Source: Volutella citrinella (Eukaryota > Ascomycota > Sordariomycetes > Hypocreales > Nectriaceae). Taken from it: a stretch of 64,000 nt of DNA. This document shows positions 21,760 to 33,154 of the stretch, piece by piece. The stretch's first letter is position 1. Every line of letters starts with the position of its first letter. A program made the position numbers and the translations under genes. The notes below the pieces were generated by a model. The model did no database searches. It saw nothing but the letters and a program-made list of their open reading frames with translations, and was not told the DNA's origin. Where the stretch lies: contig JAWZSP010000002.1 in the NCBI GenBank assembly GCA_034401135.1, positions 2,170,001 through 2,234,000 of the forward strand, in the 5' to 3' direction.

Positions 21760-23697
21760 TTAGACCTTGCGGTACAGGTCGATGAGCTTGCGGTAGATGG
21801 GCTTCGGGCCCTCCTCGACATCCCGTCCACTGGCTCCCTGGCGCTGGGGCACGTCGACGTACTCGCCATCCAGACCAGTGTTAGTGACGGCGTTCTGCTG
21901 CTTGCCCAGGTAGTAGTCGGGCATGAACAGGGTGGCGATGAGCGGCACGCAGGCCAGGCAGAGAGCCGTGATGACGATCTTGCCGTTGACCAGGGCATAG
22001 GCGTGGATGGCACCCTGGCGAGCGGGGTCCAAGAACTTGTAGTTTCGGCGAAGCCTTCGAATGTCTCCGTAGAGCTTCACGACTGTATCTCTGGGGACGT
22101 TGGGCATGTCGATGTACATGCGCTCCAGCATCTCGCTCGTCCAGATGGCCGAGGCGATGGCGCTTCCGATGGACGAACCCAGAGTCGACCACAGCGTCAG
22201 CAGCGAGATGACGGTGGCCATGTCCTCGTGAGGCACCGAGGCCTGACTTCCGACTCGGACACCGACGACATTGAACGAGCTCAGGCAGAAACCGAGCTGG
22301 GCAACCACGAGACGGGCCGTGTCTTGAATCATGAAGCCGCTGGGGTGGACCAGCAGGCCATAGCTCACGACTCGCGCCACGGCGCCGAATAGCATGAGAG
22401 ACTTGTAGCGGTGAGTGGCGCGCTGGATGAGGCCGACAATGGGACCGATGATGCTGAGGCCCATGGTGGTGGTGCCCAGGAAGATGGTCCACTGGTAGGT
22501 GGTCCAGTCCTTGATGATGAAGACGTAGGACGCAAAGTATGTGTTGCGGGTCGACGAGGCCATCTGGTTGAAGGTGTAGATGACGACGGCGGCGAGGAAC
22601 GTGCGGTTCTGCAGGATGCGCTTCGTCATGAGCGGCTTGGGGGCCAGGAACACCTCGAAGAGGACGAAGAAGCCGAGGCAGACGAAGCCCATGACGACCA
22701 TGGCGATGATGTTGCCGCTGGCCCAGCCCTTGGGCGCCTTCTCGGCGAGAGTGAAGGGGAGCAGGATCAAGGCAAAGGCGAAGCCGAGGATGGTGAGGCC
22801 GATGATGTCAATGTCGACGAGGCCCTCGTACATGAGCATGGCCCAGGCCTTGACGCCCTTGGACTCGGCGGGCTGGTCCGAGTCGGTCACGAGGCCGGTG
22901 CGCACGCGCTTGGAGGCGGCCATGGTCACCATGCCGAGCTTCTCGCCGCGCTTCTGGATGACGTACAGGACGATGATGGCGGGCAGCAGGAGGCCGGGGA
23001 TGATGATGCAGAACATGCCCAGGCCCCAGCGCCAGTTGTCGAGGAAGGCCTGGGCGATGAAGCCGTTGATGGGCACGGTGACGACAAAGGGCGTGGAGAT
23101 GACGGCGCCGAAGAAGCCACGCCACTCGAGGGGCGTCAAGTCACCAATAATAATGTCGCTCAGGAGGTCGAGGCCCGATTTGCCGACCGACGTGAAGCAG
23201 ATGCCGACAGTGTAGGCGGCGAAGGAGCTGGAGCCGGCGGCCACGGCGAAGCCGACGACGTAGAAGACGAGGATGACGGCGTACGTCGTGGGACGGGACG
23301 TGATATCGGCCAGCTTGCCGATGAAGGGCTTGCTGATGGCCCGGATGATCTGGCCGGCCGTGGTGACGGCCGCCAGGGAGCTGTGCGAGCCGAACGTGGA
23401 GCTGGCCATGGTGGTGAAGACGGTCGTGGTGATGCCCATGTCGAGCGCGTACGCGAACATGGTCAGGCCGATGGACACGCCCAGCAGCCAGAGCAGCACC
23501 TTGCCGGACCGACCGGACTGGTAGAGCACCTTGTTGAAGGCCTCGACCTTGCTGACACCGATGACGGTGGACTCGTGTGCCTCCGGCTTCGTGTCCTCGG
23601 GGGGCGCCGTCGAGTTCTGCCGGCCGATCTCGTCGACCTGGCCCTGGGTCGTCTTCTCCTGGGGCTGCTGCCCCGGAGGCACGGCGGGAGTCGACAT
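21760..23697 (-). CDS. MFS siderophore-iron transporter (SIT/Mir family)
   Basis: Intronless, 645 residues from the ATG at 23697 (MSTPAVPPG). An in-frame extension upstream has no ATG and was not used. The ~70-residue hydrophilic N-terminus is followed by 14 predicted membrane spans. Family features include GVSIGLTMFAYALDMGITTT in the first span, ISKPFIGKLADITSRP (motif A region), SDIIIGDLTPLEWRG, and NTYFASYVFIIKDW. These match proton-coupled importers of ferric siderophores such as Aspergillus MirB/MirC and yeast Arn/Sit1; which siderophore is carried cannot be told. Two exact ATCWGATAA motifs 0.88 and 0.94 kb upstream suggest repression in iron-replete cells. Confidence 0.93.
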   Translation of the reverse strand: MSTPAVPPGQQPQEKTTQGQVDEIGRQNSTAPPEDTKPEAHESTVIGVSKVEAFNKVLYQSGRSGKVLLWLLGVSIGLTMFAYALDMGITTTVFTTMASSTFGSHSSLAAVTTAGQIIRAISKPFIGKLADITSRPTTYAVILVFYVVGFAVAAGSSSFAAYTVGICFTSVGKSGLDLLSDIIIGDLTPLEWRGFFGAVISTPFVVTVPINGFIAQAFLDNWRWGLGMFCIIIPGLLLPAIIVLYVIQKRGEKLGMVTMAASKRVRTGLVTDSDQPAESKGVKAWAMLMYEGLVDIDIIGLTILGFAFALILLPFTLAEKAPKGWASGNIIAMVVMGFVCLGFFVLFEVFLAPKPLMTKRILQNRTFLAAVVIYTFNQMASSTRNTYFASYVFIIKDWTTYQWTIFLGTTTMGLSIIGPIVGLIQRATHRYKSLMLFGAVARVVSYGLLVHPSGFMIQDTARLVVAQLGFCLSSFNVVGVRVGSQASVPHEDMATVISLLTLWSTLGSSIGSAIASAIWTSEMLERMYIDMPNVPRDTVVKLYGDIRRLRRNYKFLDPARQGAIHAYALVNGKIVITALCLACVPLIATLFMPDYYLGKQQNAVTNTGLDGEYVDVPQRQGASGRDVEEGPKPIYRKLIDLYRKV

Positions 23698-24571
23698 GTT
23701 GAGCTGGTTACTGCTTGGGGGCGGGGGGCTTCTTGAGTGGGAGGCTGGTCGGAATTGAAACAAGGGCAAAAGCTGCAGAAGCTACAGAGGAGAAGCGAGA
23801 AGAAGAGGAGAAGGCGAGTCGACAGGCCAGGAAACCCGGCTGTTACTTATGTGCTTTCTGCTCCATCCTGCTCCATCCTCTCTCGTCTTTCTGCAGTGCG
23901 AGCCATTTTCACCCAACGTCCCGGTGCCCCCTCGCAGGACTGGGAAATGCTGCCGCCGATCACCACGAGGAAACATGGAACCAGGAGAAACTGCCTCAGC
24001 GGCCGACCAACACATGGCCCGCGGCTGAGCCTTGGCGAGGGTTTTCCTGCTGTGAGGCGAGCTTGGCAAAGACGCCGTGTTGCTGATCTTGACCACTTCT
24101 CGATGCCGGCGTACGGGGTCAGAGGACAGGAAGAGTTTGCGAATAGCAGGGCCGGCCAACGAGAAGTGGTTCCCATTACCTATGGCTATGTATGCAAGGA
24201 CCCTGGCTGCCTGAGCACACATGGATATGTACATAGTATGGTTATTCATTTCCATGCCCGCGTCCAAGGGCGGACGCTAGGCCTTGGCATAGACCAATAA
24301 GGGCAGCGGGAACTCGAACCGTCATCCAAGAAGAGTAGTCCTGCTTGACGATCGGGGTCATCAGGCGAGCCCCCCCTCCCCAGGGATCGGAAAGCATTGT
24401 TGCTTCTTCTGACGATACCGACATCGGCTCCATGTGCATCTGCCCTCCCGCAGGCTCCACGAACAAATCAGCAGCCTCGCCAAGCCCACCGGTCGGAGCG
24501 CCTCATTAGTAAAAACGAAGCGGCATTGCCAGCATCTTTGCCAGTCCGGAGGCCCACCATCGCCCAGGATG

Positions 24572-24580
24572 ATCAGATAA
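24572..24580 (+). promoter_or_regulatory. ATCAGATAA, SreA/Fep1-type iron GATA motif
   Basis: Exact match to ATCWGATAA, the extended GATA site of fungal iron-regulating repressors. It lies 0.88 kb upstream of the siderophore transporter start and 54 bp from a second match. Confidence 0.6.
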
Positions 24581-24633
24581 GATTAAAGGCGCAGCCCCAC
24601 CCGTGGCAAGGGAAGGGGGGTGCGGACACGCGG

Positions 24634-24642
24634 ATCTGATAA
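24634..24642 (+). promoter_or_regulatory. ATCTGATAA, second SreA/Fep1-type iron GATA motif
   Basis: Second exact ATCWGATAA match in the same orientation, 0.94 kb upstream of the siderophore transporter start. Paired sites are typical of strongly iron-repressed genes. Confidence 0.6.
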
Positions 24643-26605
24643 AGTTATTTAACCTTGTTTTTCGCGTACCGCGGAGTTTGGCCACGCAGCCCAAGCGCCC
24701 AGAGGCTTGGCCACCACCCTGCCCAGAGGCCAATAGAAGAAAAAAAAGGAAGAAAAAGCTGGCCAAGGCCCATGTCCTGGCCATTCACACGCAGGCCATC
24801 CACTGCCCTCAGTTGGGCGGGGGAGCCAACTCAGCCAGACGGAACCAACCGCATCTTGGCTCGTCACTCCCACGCACTCCAGTCTCCCCCGTTGGCCGTC
24901 GGTACCCGCGCTAGCCACGCCCCCGTCGATCCGGCTTGTTTTCTCTTCTTACCTTCGCTCTCTTTTCTCTCTTGAGCCCTCCCTCCACCCTCTCCGGCTC
25001 TGTGATGGCCAGCGCCACCAACACCTCGACTCTACAGGCCCGCCCGCCGTGGGGGTCTAACCGGGTCTTTGCGCTGGCCCGTCGACATGGAGGCTCCGTT
25101 GCCGCTGCATGAATCACATTGGCACAGGTGACAGCAGGGATGTTAAGCTTTTGTTTAGAGCTCGCGCTAGGGGCGGATGGCCGGTACATGGTTGCGTCGT
25201 CCGCTTTGCCTCCCGCTCGTAGACAACCATTAGGTAACACCCGGTGCTGGGATGGTCTGCCAAGGCAGGAAACACCCTTGGCAGTACGAAAGGGAGCACC
25301 TACAGGAGTTGACGGCCCACTGCCGAGATGGAGGACACGGCGGCGCAGGTTGCCGAGTTTTGTCCTGGCCAGTGCTGACTCCGTCTCCTCGTGCCAATCC
25401 CATCTTCAGCGCCGATCTGGGTGTTCGTTGCCGGTCCCTTGGCTCCTTGCTGTACCGCAAGTCTGCAACATGGTGGGTATGAGCCCTACCGGTGGACCAT
25501 GAGGAGATTTGCTCTGCACGCGGGGAACGATCTGGCCGTGGTCTGGTCCTTGGCGCGGCTCGCCTCGTTGGATCAAGTGCGTCGAGTCTACTTGCTTGCT
25601 CTTACACTCATCGTCTGCATCAGCACGTAACGAGTCTATGGACAATATCCCCGGTCAAGCGAGATGACAGGCTACTAATGCATTCCAGTGATGGGGGCGT
25701 CAACATTCAGCGCGTCGGACACTCACGTGCGTACATCACACCGGTCACATCCACAGCGAAATCACCAAGACTTTTTCATGTTCCCCCAGGCCGCGTGCCG
25801 TGCTTGACTATTCCTTGGGTCAGCACCACCCTTGCTCGCTCCACTGAGTCCACTCTAGCCCACTCTGTAATTAATCCCCTCAAGCTGCCAAGCTGGCTCG
25901 GGATAGGTTGCCGTTCTGGCCAAGCCGTTGGCAGGTCTAATACGAGAGGGACACTCTTCTCAGTCAAATGAAATGAATGCATGGTCCAACACAAAGGCTG
26001 CTGGAAACTTATTCACCAAATACCGCCATCACGTTACATGTACTTCACAAGCCCAATGGTTTGACCAGGTTTGAGATCAACCGCCTTGTGGATGGATATT
26101 TCTCCAGTCCCTGGGTAATTTGACGGAATTGATATTCTGCTGTCTCAGAGTACATGAATGGGGGTTAATAAAAGCAATAAGCGTGAAGATCACATGGATG
26201 AAAGTGAAGAAAAAGCAATAAGCGTGACGAATGCGTGCACTGCAGCATCGGTCGAGTAAGCTTATAAATGCGCGAATCTTGGTTGGCCCGGGTCTTTCCA
26301 CACGCAACAGGAAAACCAAATCCAGGGGGACTGCTGCATTGTTAGTACGGATACGGCACTTGTAGTGATACAAGACAATTCTCGGCTCCTAACCATGCAC
26401 AATCAGACTGATTGCTGACTGACTTTGCATTACTTCAGAACGTTGCAGCAGGAGTATAACTGTCACAAGAGATAGTCGCTCCGTTGAATTGGCATGGAGT
26501 GTCTTTCGTCATACTATGGTGTAGACTATTGATGCTGTATTGAAAAATCAACAACACGACCTAAATGTAGCCCGGCCTCTAATAAGCCGACACCACAGAT
26601 GTACA

Positions 26606-28628
26606 CTAAGGCCGATACTTGCCCCCATCCCTAGTAAACCTACGCCCATTCAAGAAGAAGTACTGCAGGTTTGCCACCGCGGAAGCGACCACTCCCAGCG
26701 ACACCAAGCCCACAATAGCCGACCAGCCTGTCCTATACAGTGGCCCATCGTGTTGCTGGAAGAGTTGGCTGCCGAATATCCCAGCCGTGTTCGCCGACAT
26801 GATGAGGATCGCCATGGTTACGGACCGCTCGCCGGGGGTTTGCGAGTTCAGTGACATCCACGAACCATTGACGGGATCTAGTTAGAACTTGTGAGCAGGC
26901 TGTCAATGGAAAAGGATGGAGAGGAACATACGCCAGTTTTGGCCAAAGGCAAGAGTCAGGGTTAGGAGCGCAAAGCGCTTGTTTCCACTTGGCGAGTCCA
27001 CGAGCAGACGGTCTCCAAGCTACGATATTGTCAGTTGGCCACTCATTAACCGTGCCTTGGGGAAGCTTACAACGAAACCCCAGTACAATAGCATTCCGAG
27101 AAACACCATCGGACCGCGGAGCCGGAGCTTGTCACTGCGTTTTTTTCTTAGCATGGTACAACCTCCTAAACCTGCGTGTGCACTTACGCCACGGTTCCCC
27201 AGGTAACATTGACCACAAGGAGGATCCAGGAGCCAATAGAGACCATGGCGTTCGACTTTAGTCTCTCGTAGCCAAACGACTTGACCAAGGTCGGGGCATA
27301 TGCCGACATGGTGCTCGCAGGGCCCAAACCGCCAAGTGTAAGCAGAATATGCGGGATCAATCTCCAGTTGGTGAACTGCACAAGAGTTAATGGCTTTACA
27401 TGCGAGAAACTCTGGGCACTGTTACACACCACATCCTTCAGCTCCTGCCGGCTCACATGAGTCTTGACATAGATCTTGGAAGGATCGTCAATCAGCACCC
27501 TGTTGGTGAGGATTTCTGCTTCCCGCTCCGAGAACAGCCGGATGCCAATCACCGACACGGGGTTCCGGGTGCTGTCCGGAAACAGAGACAGGAAGACAAT
27601 CGCCACGCATATCGTGAAGATTCCCTCGAGCTTGAAGAGATGTCAGAGGTTCGACTTCGACTTGGCATATCGGATCACTACTTACGATGAAGAGCCATTG
27701 CCAGCCGCCAAGACCCGCGACTCCACGCATGTGTAGGCTGTCATGGACAGTCAGTATTATACATGGCAGCGCTCCTGGGCGGGGACTTGCATTCCATAGG
27801 CGATGAGCCCCGAAGACGCCCCTGCCGTCATGTTTCCGATAAAGTACCAGGAGAAGCGTTTGCTCGTCTCTTCCTTTTTATACCACCTGGTGATGGTGTA
27901 CAGGCCAGCAGGGATGAAGCCCGCTTCGCATAGTCTGTCCGACTCCCGTCAGCAAGCTACAGCTCCTGCGAATCGACAACATCGTCTCACCCTAGCAGAA
28001 GTCGAGTTGAAAGGTAAGCGCCGAGTCCTTTCTGAAATGCTTGGAATGTGGCCACAAGACCCCTGTGGCAATTGTCAGTGACACACCCAGCATGGAGGAG
28101 ACTAGGTGTCGCACCATGCGAGTATCTGGGATCCAATCCACTTGGATGGTCCTACTTTGTAAAGGATAATGTTGCTTGGGATCTATCAGCGTGATTAGCC
28201 TTTCTTCTGGTCCAGGGAGAGGACGGATTTTTACCTCAAGTAGCACAATTCCTGCGGAGAGCAGTTGTTGGCCGACGTTGAATTGATACTGAGTGATGCC
28301 TACTTCCTGGAGAAAGAAGTCGGTGAGTGCGTTGCCGCTTCAAGCCGTGTTAGACAACTTCGCAACAGCAACCCAACTCTTTGCTTGACTGCACTCACAT
28401 GTTTCCACGGTCAAGCTGCAAAGCAAAGAAGCCCAGAATGAGCAGCGGCATCACCGTCAGGTCGATCCTGTTCAGCATTGTCAGTCGCGCCCTGAGATGC
28501 GACTATGGCTCGACATACTTGCGAACAAGATTTCTCTCCTCCTCTGGAGTCCAGTCGATCTCGAGGGACTCGACGAGACCAAGCCGGCCAGAGGACCCTT
28601 CCTCTACAGTGGGATCCTGCTTCTCCAT
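26606..28628 (-). CDS. MFS transporter, anion:cation symporter (Dal5/Tna1-like) family
   Basis: Twelve exons: 28628-28519, 28467-28399, 28337-28235, 28182-28115, 28062-27991, 27934-27791, 27737-27686, 27630-27430, 27375-27188, 27134-27071, 27019-26932, 26877-26606. They join to 476 residues without a frame break. Family landmarks: RKIDLTVMPLLILGFFALQLDRGN, then GNALTDFFLQEVG, WGLVATFQAF, LCEAGFIPAGLYTITRWYKKEE, GVAGLGGWQWLFILEG, and a late NWHPVNGSWMSLN. These resemble fungal permeases for small carboxylates and vitamins (allantoate, nicotinate, tartrate); the substrate is not predictable. All introns are 51-61 bp. The sixth uses a GC donor (GCAAGT). High intron density contrasts with the intronless siderophore transporter next door. 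Confidence 0.9.
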
Positions 28629-29783
28629 CTTGGATAGCGGGTACGACGGTGGGCGTCGGTTGTCTGATGGCTCCGAACTGACACTGTGACGGGTGTGTCA
28701 AATCGAATCTCGCCGGGATTATTCAAGAAGGCTTCCAGCAGCACCGGAACTCGGAGCATGGCTGCTTCTTATGCGGCTCGCAACCTTGGGGTTGTCCTGG
28801 AGAACCGCCCCTGCGACGCAAAACCATCATATCGGCCCCACGCCGACGACCCAGCCGATTGCGCCAGACAACGACATTGGCCATGTCATTCCGTCCCTGC
28901 CGAGCATTGCTGCAAAGTGTAGGCCTCGGAGGGGGTCCTGTGTGGATAGGATGGTGCGACCAGCGGACAATTGGGACAGGTTTGGGCCGGAGCGCGCGTC
29001 ATGTTGGCCGTCACGCAATCGACAAGGATAGCAGCGTGCGCTAGAGGTGCCGGGTGCCATAGATATCGGCTGCTGCAAATAGGATCGGATCAATGGGGCT
29101 CGGTGCTGATGCAGTGCTGATTCAAGGCAGCTTCCAGAGTGTCTTGATGGTCGTGCCAAGCAACGAGCCCCAGATGCCGTCGTGATTTCGCATGCGATGC
29201 CGTTTCAAGCCGTTTCTCTAGGCTGCGGCAGTTCCTGTGGCGGCACCAACCCGTCTCTTGGCGAAGCTTGTGTCCAAGATAACACGGATCAGTCCGTCAA
29301 CTCCATAGCCACGCGGCGAACAAGGGCATCGCGGCTTCCAGGGCGCACCAGGGACTCCCCGAACTCCCCGTGCTCATGGCGGCCCCACAACAGTTCAAAT
29401 ACACCATGCTGGGGTCCTATCGCGCCATCGCTCTACGATATCTTCCCCACGCTATCTCTGCTCATACCGAATCACAGCTTGGCCATTGCGGCTCTAGTCG
29501 GCCGAGACCTTGGAGGCATGAACTGTGCTCCGCAGTGATTCCGAGCACTGGGAAAGGTGGTTGCATATCACACCAGTTTAGGACGGCAATGATGCCTGGA
29601 AGAAACACACGAGCCACGGCTCTTTCTCTTACCCTGGCTACACTCATCTCAATTCATCTTTATGCACCCCTCTACAGACACACCCATGTATCGACCAGTC
29701 TTGCTTGCCGTAAACATCAATCGCTTTTGAACCGCTCTGCTCCATTCCCTACACCCAGCCGTGAGGTCGCCCGGAGAATTCGC
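28629..29783. other. gene-free interval
   Basis: 1.15 kb between the MFS start and the CysRS stop; presumably the MFS promoter and the CysRS 3' UTR. No convincing ORF or RNA gene. Confidence 0.5.
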
Positions 29784-32395
29784 CTACAGTAGCCCCTTAG
29801 CTTTCAGGTCGTCGTGCGCCTTCTTCTGTCGATCCCATTGCTTCTTCAGCTGCTTCAACTGACTCTTTGGCACATCGCTACCGTCCTTCATCTTGGTCGG
29901 CAGGCCTTGCTCGTCCCAAGCGCCGTACCTCTCGTCCTTCTTGAAGAGCTCCTCGGGAGGCACACGGGCCTTCTCCCTGGCTTCCTCCTCGGCTCTCTCG
30001 CGCGCGAGCCGGGCCTCCTCCTTCTTTCGCAGCTTTTCGGCCTGTTCGGCGGCCTTGGCCTCGCGATCGGCGATAAGCTTCTCGGCGGGGATGAACTTGA
30101 TGAGCGAAGGCTGGTTGTCCGGTCTGTCATCCAGATAGACGCCGAGGTTGGTCAGATCCTGGTCGCGGATCCGGTCAGTCAGCGCCAGAAGCGCCTTCTT
30201 GGTCTCGGGCGTCTGCGCAGACACGACACGTCGGAGCTCGTCACGGATCTTTGACACAGCGCGCAGGTAAGGGAGCGCCAGCTTCTCAGGGTCGCGAGAG
30301 CCGGCGGCAGCTACAGACTCGAATTCCGCAGCTGGGTTCTGGCTGAGCAGCGAGGAGAGAACCTCGCTCTCTACTGAAAGGGCCGACGTGTCATTCTTGA
30401 TCTTGTCAAAGGCTTCGGCAAATGGCTGCACGGCAGTCTTGGGCTCAACATCGGCCGCAATGGTAGTAGCCCAGCCCAGGCCATCGTAGGGGGCAACGGC
30501 ATTCGCATCCAGGCCCAGGATGCCGACAATCTTGGTGATCCAGCGGGCAATCGATTCAAGCGCAGCGAGATCAGCTTCCTTGTTGTCCTTCATGTGAATG
30601 TTGGCAGAGTTGACAAGCTTCTGGATGACCAACATGGCGCGAGGGGTGTCAAACGAGTCAATCATGGCTGCTTCAAACTCCTGCTTCACCTGCTCGAGCT
30701 CACCAAGAAGGCCTTCGGCAGGCTTGCCAGAGGGACCGAGCGAGAGGGCAGCAATAGAATTGGTGATGTCAGCCTCGGTGAGCAGGGACTTGATGTTTGT
30801 GAAAAAGTTCTAAAAGCAATTTAGCAACCGCAAGGACTGAGCAAGTAGGAATGTACGTACGCTGACAGTGGTATCCCAGCCCTCTGCCTGAGTTCTCATG
30901 TCGGGGGAGATTTCGACGCCATCGTTCCATCGTCCCAGTAGAAAGACGATACGCATGCCGCGGGAGGAATAGGTAGTGGCCAGAGCATCCTGGATCGTCT
31001 GGAAATTCTTGAGCGACTTGGACATCTTGGAACCAGAGATGGAGAGATGGCCCATGTGCAGGAAGTAGTTGACCCAGGTGTGCTCTCCCTTTCCATGCTC
31101 GCAGTAGTAGGCCTCGCTCTGGGCCAGCTCGTTATCGTGGTGGGGGAACATCAGGTCAATGCCACCCGAGTGAATATCCATCTTGGAACCCAAAACATCA
31201 GATGCCATGACGGAGCATTCAATGTGCCAGCCAGGGCGGCCGTTGCCCCACTTGCTGGGCCAGTACGGCTCTCCAGCCTTGGACTGCTTCCAGAGCGCAA
31301 AGTCACCAGGACTCCTCTTGCCTCCGGCGTTCTTGGAAAGGGAGCCCTCACCCTCATCTTGCAAAGATTTGTCGTTCCTGTTGTCGGGGCGGAGTCGGGC
31401 ATAGGTGTTGCCTGCCTTCTCAAACGCATTGATGTCGAAGTAGACGGAGCCCTCTGCCTCGTACGCAAACCCCTTGTCGACAATCTGCTCCACAAACTGA
31501 GCAATCTGAGGCACGTATTCAGTGACGCGTGTGATCACATCAGGCCTGAGGACATTAAGAGCGTCCATGTCGTCCATGAACAGCTGTTCCATGCTCTGGG
31601 TCAGGTCGGTGAACATGGTCTGGTCGCGGGTATCAATCGTCTCCTTATACAGAGAATCCAGGTACGGCAGGAAAATGTCGTCCGTGCCGGGGAAAATGCT
31701 GCCGGAGTTGATCGCAGTAACAGCCGTGTTCATGTTACCTAGGTGCATCTTGATCTTGGCCTCGTCGTCGCCCGGCTTTCCGTCTCCAGAGATGGCTCCT
31801 CCATTCAGCACAACCCCGTATGCGGCGTCTCTTCGCGCAATGTAGTTGGTCGTGTCGAGCTCTTCGCCATCCTTCAGCAGCAATGGAAGGCTGCTCTTTG
31901 CATATTCTCGGAAGGCAGTGAGCGCCAGCTCTCTGAGCTCGTCGTTGGCGTACGTCTTCTTCTTCTCGAGCTCGAGCAATCGCTGTCGTCGGGCTTTGAT
32001 GATGATCTAGGACAGCAAAAAAAGTCAAACCAAGGTCTGAGGATACAAATAAACCACAATGCAACCCTTACCTTGTCATCGATATCCGTGATATTCATGA
32101 CAAAGTTCACGTCGAAGCCGAAGTAGTGCATCAAGATGCGTCGAATGATGTCGGTCGAGACATAGTTGCGCGCATGGCCCAAGTGGCTCTTGTCGTAGAC
32201 CGTAGGACCGCAAGCATACCACGACACCTTGCCCTTCTCAATGGGGACAAAGGGCACCGGCGGGCCGGGCTTCAAGGAGTTGTAGAGCTTCAGCGACTCC
32301 ATGGCGCGTGACGAATATTTGCGGCAGATGGGCGGCGATCGAGGGAGCAGCAGAGTAGAGATTCGAAACCAAGGTCGGAGCCGCACTGGATTCAT
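29784..32395 (-). CDS. Cysteinyl-tRNA synthetase, probably cytosolic plus mitochondrial
   Basis: Exons 32395-32072, 32006-30861 and 30809-29784; introns 65 and 51 bp. From the first ATG the product is 831 residues. It is 800 residues from the in-frame ATG at 32302 ([10 protein letters not shown]). The HIGH motif is HLGH (about 71-74 of the long form), KMSKS is intact at about 435-439, and zinc-site residues are visible in [16 protein letters not shown] and the HHDNE region. The 31-residue extension is basic and Ser/Arg-rich ([14 protein letters not shown] ... CRKYSSRA), as in a mitochondrial presequence, so alternative initiation may supply both compartments. The C-terminus is Lys/Glu-rich and helical, as in eukaryotic CysRS. 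Reaction: ATP-dependent charging of tRNA-Cys. Confidence 0.95.
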
Positions 32396-33154
32396 CCAGG
32401 AGACGGAGGGTGGAGTGGCGTAAGGTATTAGGAAGTCGAGACGGAGAAGCGAAGGTCGAGGGTATCTTATGGGTGAGGGGAAGCGGAGGAGCAGGACGGA
32501 GGTGAAGCTTCCGATTCTGAGTCAGGGCCAGACCGATCGAAGGTGGGCTGCAAGAAGACGCCAACATGCAATTCGAGGCTCTAGCAGTGGACAGCGCAGG
32601 GGGCTAGTGGTGCCTCTGGAGTCTTGTGTCACAGCGCACGGATGACCACTGCCTCGTCACGCTTACCCTCCACCATATGTCAATATGGCTTCAAAGCTGC
32701 TAGCCGAAGTAAAAAAAAGAGTCATTTATGACTACAAGCAGCAGAAGTTCATGACGTCATTTTTTTGCTACAGAACTTTTCGAGATGACGATGCATTTAC
32801 GAGCGGCGCATCTCGCACAGGCTGTGTGGTTTTGGGGGCCTGGGCGCTTCCCAGCGACTACCTCCAGCGGCCTTTAGGGGACTGACCCTGGCGGCCTGAC
32901 CTGCAGACCCCAACCTTGCCCGCTATGACTACCCGACAACATGCAGCCATGATGCCCCTCACTAAGCTGTTCTGGAGCTCAGTCGGTGGGGCAGCCACGG
33001 CACGGGCTAAACTTTTCCTCAGCCTCGTAGCGCCTTGCCAAAATATTTTCTGCCAGGAGCCCTTTGGAATCTATTCCCACTCATCATAGCTGTTGTAAAT
33101 CCGCAGGTACAACCCGAACCGCCACCCATTGGCTACGCCTCGGATTCCCCAGCC
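32396..33154. other. divergent promoter region of CysRS and TRM61
   Basis: 760 bp separating two head-to-head tRNA-biology genes. A weakly AT-rich block lies near 32690-32780. No additional gene supported. Confidence 0.5.

Larger units (their letters stand above)
23698..26605. other. gene-free interval with promoter of the siderophore transporter
   Basis: 2.9 kb separating the siderophore transporter start from the 3' end of the next MFS gene. Two iron-type GATA motifs lie at 24572-24580 and 24634-24642. Remaining open frames (up to ~187 codons) lack recognisable content. Confidence 0.55.

Noticed and set aside
22411..23736. 441-codon open frame on plus
   Set aside because: Antisense shadow of the siderophore transporter; Gly/Asp/Glu/His-rich composition comes from GC-rich third positions of the real gene.
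23698..23769. 24-codon upstream extension of the siderophore transporter
   Set aside because: No ATG; the Pro/Ser/Arg-rich text is likely the 5' UTR.
24300..24330. AACTCGAACCG resembling a reverse-strand T loop
   Set aside because: Flanking bases do not pair as a T stem; no D or anticodon arm.
33035..33154. upstream extension of TRM61
   Set aside because: Open but starts from TTG; the first ATG in frame is 33155, followed by typical Trm61 sequence.
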